Origin: Actinomycetaceae bacterium
Lineage (GTDB): Bacteria; Actinomycetota; Actinomycetes; Actinomycetales; Actinomycetaceae
Assembly (NCBI GenBank): GCA_030530685.1
Contig: JAUMUM010000001.1
Span: 124,001 to 188,000, forward strand
Direction: 5' to 3'
DNA length: 64,000 nucleotides
Program-made: the position numbers and the translations under genes
Shown: positions 26,493-35,944 of the stretch, piece by piece
Position numbering within the stretch: position 1 is the first letter of the stretch
Layout: every line of letters starts with the position of its first letter
Notes under the pieces: model-generated
What the model saw: the letters and a program-made list of their open reading frames with translations, nothing else
What the model was told of the DNA's origin: nothing
The model's database searches: none

Positions 26493-26790
26493 CGCCGCCA
26501 CCCTTCCCATGAGATCCGCGCTCCCCTATTGCCGGGCCTTGCCGTCGCCCGGCCTCATTGCCTACGCTATCGCCGATTGCCTCGCATCGAAAACGGTAGG
26601 CGGCCGGGCCGCGCGGGTGGGCACACGGCAACGTCGGCACGCTCCCATCGCTCGGCGAGGCCGCGCGGGTCGGCGGAGCTTCTTGAGTGGATGGTCGGCA
26701 CCGCCCATGATCGGAGAGGGTGGCCGGATGCTACCGACGGGGCTATCGCGAACGGGTCGCGGCGGTGGGTGCCTGGCAACGCCGCGGCGG

Positions 26791-28320
26791 TCAGCCGATC
26801 GCGCGTACGAGCACGTCGGCGACCTCCGGCGCGCGCCCGACGTCGAGGCCTCCGTACTGCATGACAAAGCGCGCCACGCCCTTGTCCCGACGGCTCGCCG
26901 CAGGCTCCGCATGACCGCCACATTCGGAAAGCGGGGCCAGCCGCACACCCCGGCGCAGCGCGAGGGCCGCGATCTCCCGCTCACTCCTATGCGTCATAGC
27001 CGCGAGCACGAAGTGCAGCCCGGCGTCCTCGTTCTCCACGCGCATCCGGCCGGCCGTGTCGCGGGATCGGAGCGCGGCGAGCAACCCGTCGCGAACGGCA
27101 CGGTGCCTCGTCTTGATGCGGCTGATGTGCCGCTCGTAGGCGCCGGTTTCCAGGATGCGCGCGAGCGTCAGCTGGGTTGGCGTGGCGACGGTGTTGGAGT
27201 AGAAGCCGAACTCGCGATCGAAACGTTCGGCCAGCGCGCCGGGCAGCACGAGGTAGGCGACGCGCAGGGCCGGACTCAGGCTCTTGGAAAATGTGTTGAG
27301 GTACAGGACTGCGCCGAGCGCGTCGATGCTCTGCAGCGAGGGTACCGGCCTGCCGGCGAGCCGGAACTCGCAGTCGTAGTCGTCCTCAATGATGAAGCCC
27401 CCGTTGCCCGCGGCCCAGCCAAGTAATTCGTGGCGCCGGGCCGCACTCGTGACAATGCCCGTGGGGAATTGGTGCGAGGGCATGACATGTGCAACGCCCG
27501 CTCCACTTCGCCCGAGTTCGGCGACGTCCATGCCCCGCCCGTCGAGCCTGACGCGGCGCACCCTCGCGCCGTTGGCCTCGTAGATGCTAACCAGGCGCGG
27601 ATAGCCCGGGTCTTCAATGGCGTAGCCGCGCTCGCGGCCGAGGATTTGGACGATGAGGCTGTAGAGGTATTCGGCGCCGGCGCCGACGACGATGCGCGAG
27701 GGGTCGACGGCCATGCCTCGCAGTCCGCGCAGGTGCGCCGCGATCGCCTCCCGCAGTCGCCTCGACCCCTTCGGCGGGAGCTGGGCGAATAGGCTCTTCT
27801 CGCTCTCCTGCGCCAGCGTCGCGCGCACGGCTCGGGACCAGAGGCGGAAGGCGCCGTCGTCACCTGCGGCCGCTGCCTGCGTGAAGTCGGCGACCAGTTC
27901 GCCTCCGGGCTGCCCTTCCCCGACCACCGGCCCGCCGAGCGCACGCACCCCGTCTTGCCCCGCCACCTGGTCAAGCACACACAACTGCCCGTCCTGCCCC
28001 ATCACGCCACGCGCACCCCGCACCTCACTGACCGCACGCACCCCGTCAGCGGAACGCGCCTCGCCGATCGCCCTGTCCGGAAGCTCGTTGACGTAGTGGC
28101 CGCGCCGCCGCTCCGAGCGTACGTAGCCTTCGGCCAGCAGCTGCGCATAGGCACCCTCGATCGTAATGACGCTCACGCCCAGGTGCTCGGCCAGCGCGCG
28201 CTTGGAAGGAAGCCGCTCGTGCGGCGCCAGCACGCCGGACTCGACGTCGTCGCGAATGCGCCGGTAGATGTACTCGTAGAGACTGAGCGTCCCGCGCTGT
28301 CCGACGTCGTACGTGAGCAC
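26791..28320 (-). CDS. pdxR: MocR-type PLP-dependent regulator of vitamin B6 synthesis
   Basis: 509 residues from GTG 28320. An N-terminal GntR winged helix (about 10-78, RLPSKRALAEHLGVS) is joined by an Ala/Gly-rich linker to an aminotransferase-like domain with the PLP lysine Lys346 in NTFSKSLSP and an aspartate in IEDDYD (313-316). It lies divergent from pdxST, which is typical of PdxR: the aminotransferase domain senses PLP and the regulator activates pdxST when PLP is short. The linker (about 85-145) is longer than usual and low in complexity. Confidence 0.9.
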   Translation of the reverse strand: MLTYDVGQRGTLSLYEYIYRRIRDDVESGVLAPHERLPSKRALAEHLGVSVITIEGAYAQLLAEGYVRSERRRGHYVNELPDRAIGEARSADGVRAVSEVRGARGVMGQDGQLCVLDQVAGQDGVRALGGPVVGEGQPGGELVADFTQAAAAGDDGAFRLWSRAVRATLAQESEKSLFAQLPPKGSRRLREAIAAHLRGLRGMAVDPSRIVVGAGAEYLYSLIVQILGRERGYAIEDPGYPRLVSIYEANGARVRRVRLDGRGMDVAELGRSGAGVAHVMPSHQFPTGIVTSAARRHELLGWAAGNGGFIIEDDYDCEFRLAGRPVPSLQSIDALGAVLYLNTFSKSLSPALRVAYLVLPGALAERFDREFGFYSNTVATPTQLTLARILETGAYERHISRIKTRHRAVRDGLLAALRSRDTAGRMRVENEDAGLHFVLAAMTHRSEREIAALALRRGVRLAPLSECGGHAEPAASRRDKGVARFVMQYGGLDVGRAPEVADVLVRAIG

Positions 28321-28355
28321 TGCTCCTGCCCTCCGGCTTGTTCCTTTTCACCGAT

Positions 28356-28449
28356 GCCGTGGCCTTCCACCCGTGTCCGTCCCGTGGCGCAGGGCGGCGA
28401 CCGCGGAAGCTGTGGCCGCTTCGGCGCCGCGGTCTTCCACCTGTGTTCG
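28356..28449. repeat. Degenerate direct repeat between pdxR and pdxS
   Basis: A 24-base unit (GCCGTGGCCTTCCACCCGTG...) occurs at 28356-28379 and 28426-28449, 70 bases apart, with four transitions; a partial third copy is near 28485. Confidence 0.5.
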
Positions 28450-28507
28450 CAGCTTTACCCGTTGATCGGGTCTGCCGCTCGTGGTCCACGGTCTTCCGCC
28501 CGATCAT

Positions 28508-28534
28508 AAACTGACCTTATCGATTAGTCACTTT
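28508..28534. promoter_or_regulatory. Candidate PdxR operator
   Basis: AAACTGACCTTATC (28508-28521) and, on the other strand, AAAGTGACTAATCG (28534-28521) are two related half-sites upstream of pdxS. They resemble the AAAGTGG-containing sites I recall for PdxR of corynebacteria. A precise match could not be verified. Confidence 0.4.
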
Positions 28535-28601
28535 CTGGACCTACAGACATGGCCAGCAACTCCGTACGATCGCCGAGTCACGAACGAACGAGGTGAGGAC
28601 A

Positions 28602-29486
28602 ATGGCACAGTCACAGGAGGAGCGCGCCAAGCTCAACCGCGAGCTCGCGCAGATGCTCAAGGGTGGCGTCATTATGGACGTCACAACGCCCGAGCAGGCG
28701 AAGATCGCCGAGGAGGCCGGGGCCTGCGCGGTCATGGCGCTCGAACGCATCCCGGCGGATATCCGCGCGGCCGGCGGCGTCAGCCGGATGAGCGACCCGA
28801 AGATGATCAAGGGCATCCAGGATGCGGTGTCGATCCCAGTCATGGCAAAGGCACGGATCGGCCACATTGCCGAGGCGCAGATCCTTCAGGCACTCCAGAT
28901 CGACTACGTTGACGAAAGCGAGGTCCTTTCCCCCGCCGACGACGTCTTCCACATCGACAAGACGGCCTTCGACGTGCCCTTCGTGTGCGGCGCGCGCAAT
29001 CTTGGCGAGGCGCTGCGCCGGATTGCCGAGGGCGCGGCCATGATCCGCACCAAGGGCGAGCCGGGCACGGGCGACATCGTCCAGGCTGTCAGCCACATGC
29101 GGCTGATCAACTCCGAGATCCGCCACGTGGCCTCCCTGCGCGCCGACGAACTCGTCCACGAGGCCAAGCGCCTGGGCGTGCCGGTCGAGCTGCTGGGCTT
29201 TGTGCACGAGAACGGTAAGCTGCCAGTGGTCAACTTCGCCGCTGGTGGCGTGGCGACGCCGGCCGATGCAGCGCTGATGATGCAGCTCGGTGCCGAAGGC
29301 GTCTTCGTGGGTTCCGGGATCTTTAGCTCGGGCGATCCGGCCAGGCGCGCCCGCGCGATCGTGGGCGCCGTGACGAACTACGAGGACGCGGCCGTGCTTG
29401 CCGAGCTTTCCGAGGATCTGGGCGAGCCGATGGTCGGCATCAACAAGGACGAGATTGACGTCCTCATGGCCGACAGGAGCAGTTGA
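28602..29486 (+). CDS. pdxS: Pyridoxal 5'-phosphate synthase, synthase subunit
   Basis: 294 residues from ATG 28602, the same length as B. subtilis PdxS, with AGGTGAGG just upstream. The barrel carries Asp26 (GGVIMDV) and the Schiff-base lysine Lys83 ([10 protein letters not shown]). The phosphate site [16 protein letters not shown] is complete. It makes PLP from ribose 5-phosphate, glyceraldehyde 3-phosphate and ammonia delivered by PdxT. Its stop overlaps the pdxT start. Confidence 0.96.
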   Translation: MAQSQEERAKLNRELAQMLKGGVIMDVTTPEQAKIAEEAGACAVMALERIPADIRAAGGVSRMSDPKMIKGIQDAVSIPVMAKARIGHIAEAQILQALQIDYVDESEVLSPADDVFHIDKTAFDVPFVCGARNLGEALRRIAEGAAMIRTKGEPGTGDIVQAVSHMRLINSEIRHVASLRADELVHEAKRLGVPVELLGFVHENGKLPVVNFAAGGVATPADAALMMQLGAEGVFVGSGIFSSGDPARRARAIVGAVTNYEDAAVLAELSEDLGEPMVGINKDEIDVLMADRSS

Positions 29487-30058
29487 TGACCACGGCTGTG
29501 CTCGCGCTGCAGGGGGCTTTTGCCGAGCATCGCCGCGTGCTCGAGGTGCTCGGGGAGCAAACCGTCGAGTTGAGGCAGGCCGAGGATCTGCGGCGCGACT
29601 TTGACAGGCTTGTCTTGCCCGGTGGCGAGAGCACCGTGCAGGGCAAGCTCCTGCGTGAGTTGGGGATGCTCGGGCCGCTGCGCGAGCGCGTCGAGGCAGG
29701 GATGCCCGTCCTCGGCACGTGCGCCGGGCTCATTTTGATGGCGGCCCGGATCGAGGGCGACCACCGCGGCGCGGGCGCCCCCACTCTGGGCACCCTGCCC
29801 GTGACCGTCAGGCGCAATGCCTACGGCCGGCAGCTGGCGAGCTTCCACACCACTGCCGCCTTCGCCGGGCTCGGGGACGTGCCGATGACGTTCATCCGCG
29901 CCCCGCAGATCGTCGAGGTCGGCGATGGCGTCGAGGTGCTGGCCGAGGTCGACGACGTGGTTGTGGCGGCGCGCTACGGCAGCCAGGTCGCCACCGCCTT
30001 CCACCCGGAACTCGATGGCGACACCCGCATCCACGAGCTGTTCCTCGGCCTGGGCTGA
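29486..30058 (+). CDS. pdxT: Pyridoxal 5'-phosphate synthase, glutaminase subunit
   Basis: 190 residues. Glutaminase triad: Cys79 (GTCAGL), His173 and Glu175 (FHPELDGD). The substrate motif PGGEST is at 46-51. It releases ammonia from glutamine and channels it to PdxS. ATG 29486 overlaps the pdxS TGA by one base, which couples translation. Confidence 0.96.
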   Translation: MTTAVLALQGAFAEHRRVLEVLGEQTVELRQAEDLRRDFDRLVLPGGESTVQGKLLRELGMLGPLRERVEAGMPVLGTCAGLILMAARIEGDHRGAGAPTLGTLPVTVRRNAYGRQLASFHTTAAFAGLGDVPMTFIRAPQIVEVGDGVEVLAEVDDVVVAARYGSQVATAFHPELDGDTRIHELFLGLG

Positions 30059-30414
30059 GGCCACGGCTGCGGCGGCCCGGCTACGGAGCCCCAGAGCCGC
30101 CTCCGGGCCGCCGAGGCTGGCCAAGTCCTCAGGCGCGGCGGCCCGGCACGTGACATCCTGCGCGACGTCACGCGTGGCATGCGGACCTCGCGGACGCAGC
30201 GGCCGGGCCTGCCAAGCTGTAGCCACGGTGGCCGGGCCTCGCCCAATAAGTCGCCGTAGCCCTGGCCTGCCAAGCTGTAGCCACGGTGGCCGGGCCCGCC
30301 AAATCGCAGCCGCGGCAACCCGGGCCTGCGCTCCGAGCCGCTGCGGCCACCCCTCGCTTCCGGGAATCACCTCAACTCGCGCGATTCCCTGCCGAAACGT
30401 CGGCCCGCGAACGG
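30059..30414. repeat. Intergenic repeat array with a perfect 33-base direct repeat
   Basis: Copies at 30206-30238 and 30264-30296 are identical over 33 bases (58-base period; unit begins GGCCTGCCAAGCTGTAGCC). Degenerate relatives precede (about 30116) and follow (about 30293-30326). No gene is visible in this convergent gap. Confidence 0.75.
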
Positions 30415-31083
30415 TCAGCCCGCGTTCTTGACCTTCTGCCAGTCGGCCTCGAACTTCTCAAGCCCCTCCTTGGTCAGCGGGTGCTTGACGCAGTTCTTCA
30501 GCGCGCCGAAGGGCACGGTGGCGATGTCGGCCGCCATGAGCGCCGAGGCCGTCACATGGTAGGGGCTGCGCACGGAGGCTGCGATGATCTCGACTTCGTG
30601 GCCGAAGTCGTAGTTCTTGATGCAGCGGACGATTTCCTCGAGGGAGGCGACGCCGTCGTAGCCGATGTCGTCGATGCGGCCGATGAAGGGGCTGATGTAG
30701 CGCGCCCCTGCGCGGGCCGCCAGCAAGGCCTGAGGCGCCGAGAAAACGAGCGTCATGTTGACCTTGATGCCCTCAGCCGCCAGGACGTGCGTGGCCGCCA
30801 GGCTCTCCGGGCAGATGGGCAGCTTGACGACGATGTTCGGCGCGAGCGCGGCCAGCCGGCGCCCTTCCTCAATCATCCCCTCGGTTGTTTCCGCCGTGGA
30901 CTCGGCCGAGACCGGCAGGCCTTCGCACAGCTCGGCGATCTTGACCATGTGCCCCTCGAAGTCGGCAAGCTTTCCGCCCGTCTTGGCGTACAGGCTCGGA
31001 TTCGTCGTCACACCCGACAGGGCGCCCCAACTCATCGCCTCGCGGATCTCGTCGAGGTCGGCGGTATCGATGAAGAACTTCAT
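30415..31083 (-). CDS. fsa: Fructose-6-phosphate aldolase / small transaldolase
   Basis: 222 residues. The class I aldolase barrel of the MipB/TalC type: FIDTADL, SGVTTNPSL, and the Schiff-base lysine Lys87 in NIVVKLPI, with FIGRIDDI later. Members cleave fructose 6-phosphate or act as transaldolase; which applies cannot be said. GAAGGAG lies 7 bases before ATG 31083. Confidence 0.9.
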   Translation of the reverse strand: MKFFIDTADLDEIREAMSWGALSGVTTNPSLYAKTGGKLADFEGHMVKIAELCEGLPVSAESTAETTEGMIEEGRRLAALAPNIVVKLPICPESLAATHVLAAEGIKVNMTLVFSAPQALLAARAGARYISPFIGRIDDIGYDGVASLEEIVRCIKNYDFGHEVEIIAASVRSPYHVTASALMAADIATVPFGALKNCVKHPLTKEGLEKFEADWQKVKNAG

Positions 31084-31683
31084 CTTCTCACTCCTTCGTA
31101 TATCGCGTTGCGGCTCGGCGTCGAGCCGCCCGGGACCGGCCGCCCTGACCTGCCCCGATCGTTGGAAACAGCTTAATGCCCTCCTCCGACAAAAACGGAC
31201 GCTATGAAGCCCGGGCACACCTTCGCGTCGGCATCTGTGCGGCGTGAGCCAGACGTGCACGGCGGGTTTGAAGCGACGCGCCTCGGATTCATAGAGCGAG
31301 CCCTCACCGATGATCCCGGCATCGCACAAAGCCGGGCCCGGCGCCAGCGAACCTTGCACCGTACAAAGCAAGCCCTGCGGCCTTCGGACACGAGCCGACA
31401 TCGCAGCGAGTCCAACCGAGCGCGGTCTCGTGCCTCATCCGTCGGGCACCGGCATCCACCACGACTACCGACCGCGCAGCCGCACGTACCGCGACCTCCG
31501 GGCACTTTACCACCGCGATGCCTGTTCATCGTTTGGAGAGTTTTCCACATGACGCACCCATTCCCGGCGGGCACCGCTTTCGATAGCCTGGCCAAAGAAT
31601 GCCGCCCGTCGGACCGCGCCGGACAACCGATGCGTCGCCCTGAGCCTCATGCCCGACGGCAACAATCGCGACGAGGGAGAACA
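31084..31683. other. 600-base gap without a convincing gene
   Basis: Both strands hold only Arg/Cys-rich frames that look like shadows. It must contain the promoters of the flanking divergent genes. In-frame upstream ATGs at 31204 and 31550 could extend the next gene, but the sequence they would add lacks a fold or a good ribosome site. Confidence 0.4.
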
Positions 31684-32658
31684 ATGACCCTGCCCCCACA
31701 TGACAACTCACTCACGCCCTGGCAGCAAGACGGCCAGCACCCCCACGGCCACCAGTCACAGCCGGGCGGGGCGCCCGCGGGCGATTCGCAGTACGATCCC
31801 TACGCCCAGCAAGGCGGGGGTCCCTATTACCCGGGTCAACAGGGCCAGGCGCAACCAGGCCAACCGCAAGGCCAGTTCGGTGCTGGCCAACTCGGCGACA
31901 GTCAACCTTACGGCCAGCAGTACGACCAGTTCGGCGCCAGCCAGCAGTACGGCCTGCACGGCCAACTCCAGCAGCCATATGGCCAGTTCCAGCAGGCCGC
32001 CCCTCCCCCGCAGCAGGCGGCGTCGTCCAACTGGGACGACGGCGGCTACAAGCCAGGAGGGCAGGACCCCATACCGCTGTCGAAGAGCTCGATCACGCTG
32101 CGACCGGCCATGACCAGCTCGTCGCTTGTCTCTTATCTGGTCGTCGGGGGTTTCGGCGCTGCGTGCCTCTACGGCGCCGTGTGGAATATCGTGCGGGACG
32201 AAGGAACGATCGCGGCGGCCATCGCTCTCTTCGTCATCGGCGTTCTCATTTCACTCGCGCTTCTCTACATGATGTCTGTACGGACGGTCCTCGACGCCCA
32301 GGGGATTCACCTGCGCGCCTATAAGCGCAGTCGCAGTTTCCCGTGGCCGACCTCGCGCACGAGCTTCTTCGTCCGCATCACCCAGGGAGGAGGCAGCGCC
32401 CGTAACGTCAACAATGGCGCCGATGCCTATTTCGTGACGGAGGACGGCCAGCCGATAGCTCTCAGCGGCCTGTCGTGGCGTGGCCCCAGCGCCACCGAGC
32501 TGGAGGTCAAGGGCGTCAGGGAGTGCACGCGCATCTGGCAGTGGGCGGTGGCCCGAGGCTACACGCGAGAGACCGGCCAGTATGTCCCGATCAAGGGAGG
32601 CCTGGGGATCAAGCAGGCGCTGCGCGACGCGCAGGAGGGCAAGTTCGGGCTGCGGTGA
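31684..32658 (+). CDS. Membrane protein with Gln/Gly/Pro-rich N-terminus and PH-like domain
   Basis: 324 residues from ATG 31684 (GAGGGAG upstream). The first 130 residues are a tandem Gln/Tyr/Gly-rich repeat region (GQFGA, SQPYGQQYDQ). Two transmembrane helices (about 145-200) follow, then a bacterial PH-like domain starting RTVLDAQGIHLRAY with a WPTSRTSFFVRI strand. Such proteins are envelope components of unknown task in actinobacteria. The last native gene before the defence island. Confidence 0.7.
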   Translation: MTLPPHDNSLTPWQQDGQHPHGHQSQPGGAPAGDSQYDPYAQQGGGPYYPGQQGQAQPGQPQGQFGAGQLGDSQPYGQQYDQFGASQQYGLHGQLQQPYGQFQQAAPPPQQAASSNWDDGGYKPGGQDPIPLSKSSITLRPAMTSSSLVSYLVVGGFGAACLYGAVWNIVRDEGTIAAAIALFVIGVLISLALLYMMSVRTVLDAQGIHLRAYKRSRSFPWPTSRTSFFVRITQGGGSARNVNNGADAYFVTEDGQPIALSGLSWRGPSATELEVKGVRECTRIWQWAVARGYTRETGQYVPIKGGLGIKQALRDAQEGKFGLR

Positions 32659-32827
32659 GGGGCGGCGGATGCCGGCGAGCTGCTGCGGCGCTGAGGGACG
32701 AGGCCGGCACGTCACTGCAGCCTGCGTCGATCCGGCAAGCCGCGGCCAACCTGCGCGAGGCCGGTAAACCGCCACGAGCCCACCTCCGCACTTCACCCAC
32801 TCCACGCAGCGCCGATTAGCGCACCAA

Positions 32828-35800
32828 CTAGTTGCTCTCCTCTTTCGCGATCAATCCATGGAAGCGATCAAAGAAGACGAGAAGCCTCTGGATCACCCGC
32901 CGTTTCTTCTCACTGCGATTGCCTTCCGATGTAAAGCGAGAGACGGGCGGCAGCACACCGGTGATATCCATGCCGACGGTACGAAGATGGCCGTCGCGGA
33001 AAGCGATCTCAATGAAGGCGCGAGTCTCCTCGGGGCGGAGCCGTTCTTCCGCGATGATTGCTTCGAGTTCGGCATTGCACCTGGCCGCGACGAAGTCACG
33101 CCACTCGACATCGATCTCCCCGTCCATGGAAACCGACTCAACGAAGTCTTCGACAAGGTCCTTCTTGTTACGCAACGTCGGACTGGCGAGAACGGCGCGA
33201 CTGATCTCTTCGCGGATTTCTTTGTCGTCGCCGTCACCGTGCTGCTCACGATACTTCTCAACGAGCATGAGAATGTAGGCGACATTGATGTCCACCTGTT
33301 TGATCAACTCGATTTCGAAGACCACATCGTCGTTGATGACCTCTTTGTCCGTCTCCCTTTCCTGTCGAAATTCTGCGTAGAGGTCTAGGTAGATGCTGCG
33401 GTAGTCCTGCTTTTGGCGTTCGGTCAGGATCTCGTCGTTCGCAAAGTCATCAAACGAGGTAAGGATGTTCTCCAACCGCAGAATCTGGCCGAAAAGCTGA
33501 ATGAATTCCCTCTGCAAGTCCTCCCCTATGATCGGTTCGTCGAGAGGGAAGGAAGAAAGTAGCTCGCTCACCTTAGCGGTGTATTCCTCAAGGTAGTCAC
33601 CGTATGGCTTAAGCATGACAACGCCGTGTGCGTCCTTGTTCCCGAACAACTCGAGCGCGGCATTCGTCTCCTCTGACAGGTCTCGGAAGGTGACGATGTT
33701 GCCGTAGGTTTTCACCCGGTTCAATATGCGGTTCGTGCGCGAGTAGGCCTGGATCAAGCCGTGTGCTCTAAGGCTCTTATCGACGAATAGGGTGTTGAGG
33801 GTGGTCGCATCGAAACCGGTAAGGAACATGTTCACCACGATGACCATATCCAGTTCGCGGTTCTTCAGACGCTGGGATAGATCCTTGTAGTAGTTCTGGA
33901 ATTTGTCGGCGCTAGTGTCGTAGCTGGTATCGAATAGATCGTTGTAGTCCTGAATCGCGTCCTCCAAGAATGCGCGTGCATCTTGAGAGAGCGCGTCGGT
34001 ATCGAAGGCCTCGTCGTCAAGTATCCCGTCGTCACTGGCGTCGTTGGCACCATATGAGTATATGAGACCAATCTTCAGTCGCTGCTCGGCAGGCACGATT
34101 TCCTGGTTTACCTGGAAGCACGTGTAGTAACGTCGCGCGGCGTCAATGGACGCGGTGGCGAAGATAGCGTTGAATCCCTTGATGCGCCTACGCTCCTGAA
34201 TGGCCTCGATTCGACTGCGACTTCGAGCGGTCTCAGTGACGTTCGCAATGACGGAGTGTTCATAGCTGGAACTGCGTTTAGTCTTCTGAGCGAAGTGCTC
34301 AAGCGTGTATTTCACGATCTTCTCGATGCGATCGGACGCGAGCAGCGCTCTTTCCGTGTCGATCGCGGAGACTTTCTTGTCGACCACCTCGCCGACTTGG
34401 ACGGTGTTGACGTAGTCGACGCGGAAAGGCAGCACGTTCTTATCGGTGATGGCGTCGACGATCGTGTACGTGTGGAGCTTATCTCCGAATGCCTGTTCCG
34501 TGGTTTTAAGCCTCGGATTTCCACCAGAACCAGCGTTTCTTGAGAATATCGGCGTTCCCGTGAACCCAAAGAGGTTGTATCGTTTGAAGGCTTTGGTAAT
34601 GGCCGTGTGCATATCGCCGAATTGCGAGCGGTGACACTCGTCGAAGACGATCACCATATGGCCGCCAAAGATCTCATGGCCCTTGTGCGCCTTGATGAAC
34701 GTGGAAAGCTTCTGAATCGTCGTAATGATGATCCGGGCTTGTGGGTCTTCCAGTTGCCGCTTGAGCACATTGGTAGAGGTGTTGGAGTTAGCGGCCCCTT
34801 TCTCAAACCGGTCATACTCTCGCATCGTTTGGTAGTCGAGGTCCTTACGGTCGACGACGAATAGCACTTTGTCCACACCTGGAAGCCTCGACGCGAGTTG
34901 AGCTGTCTTGAACGAGGTCAGGGTTTTTCCCGAACCGGTCGTGTGCCACACATATCCACCGGCTTTGATGGTGCCAAGTTGCTTGTAGTTCGTGGAAGTG
35001 TTGATCTTCTGTAGGATTCGCTCGGTAGCGACGATTTGGTAGGGCCGCATGACCAGCAGCATCCGATCGGTCGTGAGAACGCAGTACTTCGTGAGGATGT
35101 TCAGCAGCGAGTGTTTTGCGAAGAACGTCTTGGTGAAGGCTGGCAGGTCACGGATCGGCCTATTCTCCGCATCTGCCCACCATGACGTGAACTCGAAGCT
35201 GTGCGATGTTTTGCGAGTTCTGTTGGCCTTGCGAGTGCCTTCGGTTTCTTTGAGATGCTGGCTGCGGGTGGTGTTCGAGTAGTACTTCGTCAACGTCCCG
35301 TTCGATATGACGAATAGCTGAACGTATTCGAACAGACCGGTGCCGGACCAGAAGCTGTCCCTCTGGTAGCGGTTGATCTGGTTGAACGCCTCGCGAATAT
35401 CGACACCTCGCCGCTTGAGTTCAACATGGACCATAGGCAGTCCATTGACCAGGATTGTCACGTCATAGCGATTGGCGTACTTCGCGCCTCCTTGGCCCTG
35501 TGCAACCTCGTACTGGTTGATGACTTGAAGACGATTGTTGTGAACGTTCTGCTTGTCCAAAAGCGCGATATTCTTGGTGGATCCGTCATCACGCCTGAGA
35601 AGCTGAACATGGTCTTCTTGAATGCGTTCCGTTTTCTTGACGATGCCGTCCTTCTTCCCGGCTATGCTGCTTTCAAAGAAGCGTTTCCATTCGGCATCCG
35701 AGAACGTAATGCGGTTCAAGGCTTCGAGTTGCTTGCGGAGATTGGCAGTCAGTTCGTTTTCTGACGTGATGGGTAGGTATTCATAGGCCTGGGACTGAAG

Positions 35801-35944
35801 CAACCGGATGAACTCGCGCTCAAGTTCAGCTTCCGATTGGTATGAGGTCGCCGCTTGCTCTTCCGGGATGTACTTGGCGACAACGGTGCTCTCTCCGCTC
35901 ATCGCCACAACATCGTATTTGACTGCTTCTCCATGCTCACTCAT
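32828..35944 (-). CDS. hsdR: Type I restriction endonuclease, R subunit
   Basis: 1038 residues. The N-terminal nuclease is PD-(D/E)XK, NRYDVTILVNGLPMVHVELK (about 158-177). The translocase has Walker A WHTTGSGKTL, the DECH box (FDECHRSQFGD), GFTGTPIF, and motif VI AYSRTNRILN. It cuts DNA lacking HsdM/HsdS methylation after ATP-driven translocation. GGAGGGG precedes ATG 35944, and the gene overlaps the GIY-YIG gene by 8 bases, so it is the last gene of the operon. Confidence 0.95.
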   Translation of the reverse strand: MSEHGEAVKYDVVAMSGESTVVAKYIPEEQAATSYQSEAELEREFIRLLQSQAYEYLPITSENELTANLRKQLEALNRITFSDAEWKRFFESSIAGKKDGIVKKTERIQEDHVQLLRRDDGSTKNIALLDKQNVHNNRLQVINQYEVAQGQGGAKYANRYDVTILVNGLPMVHVELKRRGVDIREAFNQINRYQRDSFWSGTGLFEYVQLFVISNGTLTKYYSNTTRSQHLKETEGTRKANRTRKTSHSFEFTSWWADAENRPIRDLPAFTKTFFAKHSLLNILTKYCVLTTDRMLLVMRPYQIVATERILQKINTSTNYKQLGTIKAGGYVWHTTGSGKTLTSFKTAQLASRLPGVDKVLFVVDRKDLDYQTMREYDRFEKGAANSNTSTNVLKRQLEDPQARIIITTIQKLSTFIKAHKGHEIFGGHMVIVFDECHRSQFGDMHTAITKAFKRYNLFGFTGTPIFSRNAGSGGNPRLKTTEQAFGDKLHTYTIVDAITDKNVLPFRVDYVNTVQVGEVVDKKVSAIDTERALLASDRIEKIVKYTLEHFAQKTKRSSSYEHSVIANVTETARSRSRIEAIQERRRIKGFNAIFATASIDAARRYYTCFQVNQEIVPAEQRLKIGLIYSYGANDASDDGILDDEAFDTDALSQDARAFLEDAIQDYNDLFDTSYDTSADKFQNYYKDLSQRLKNRELDMVIVVNMFLTGFDATTLNTLFVDKSLRAHGLIQAYSRTNRILNRVKTYGNIVTFRDLSEETNAALELFGNKDAHGVVMLKPYGDYLEEYTAKVSELLSSFPLDEPIIGEDLQREFIQLFGQILRLENILTSFDDFANDEILTERQKQDYRSIYLDLYAEFRQERETDKEVINDDVVFEIELIKQVDINVAYILMLVEKYREQHGDGDDKEIREEISRAVLASPTLRNKKDLVEDFVESVSMDGEIDVEWRDFVAARCNAELEAIIAEERLRPEETRAFIEIAFRDGHLRTVGMDITGVLPPVSRFTSEGNRSEKKRRVIQRLLVFFDRFHGLIAKEESN

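Noticed and set aside
30060-30400. CRISPR array
   Set aside because: Few copies, no constant spacers, GC-rich degenerate units, no cas genes in the window.
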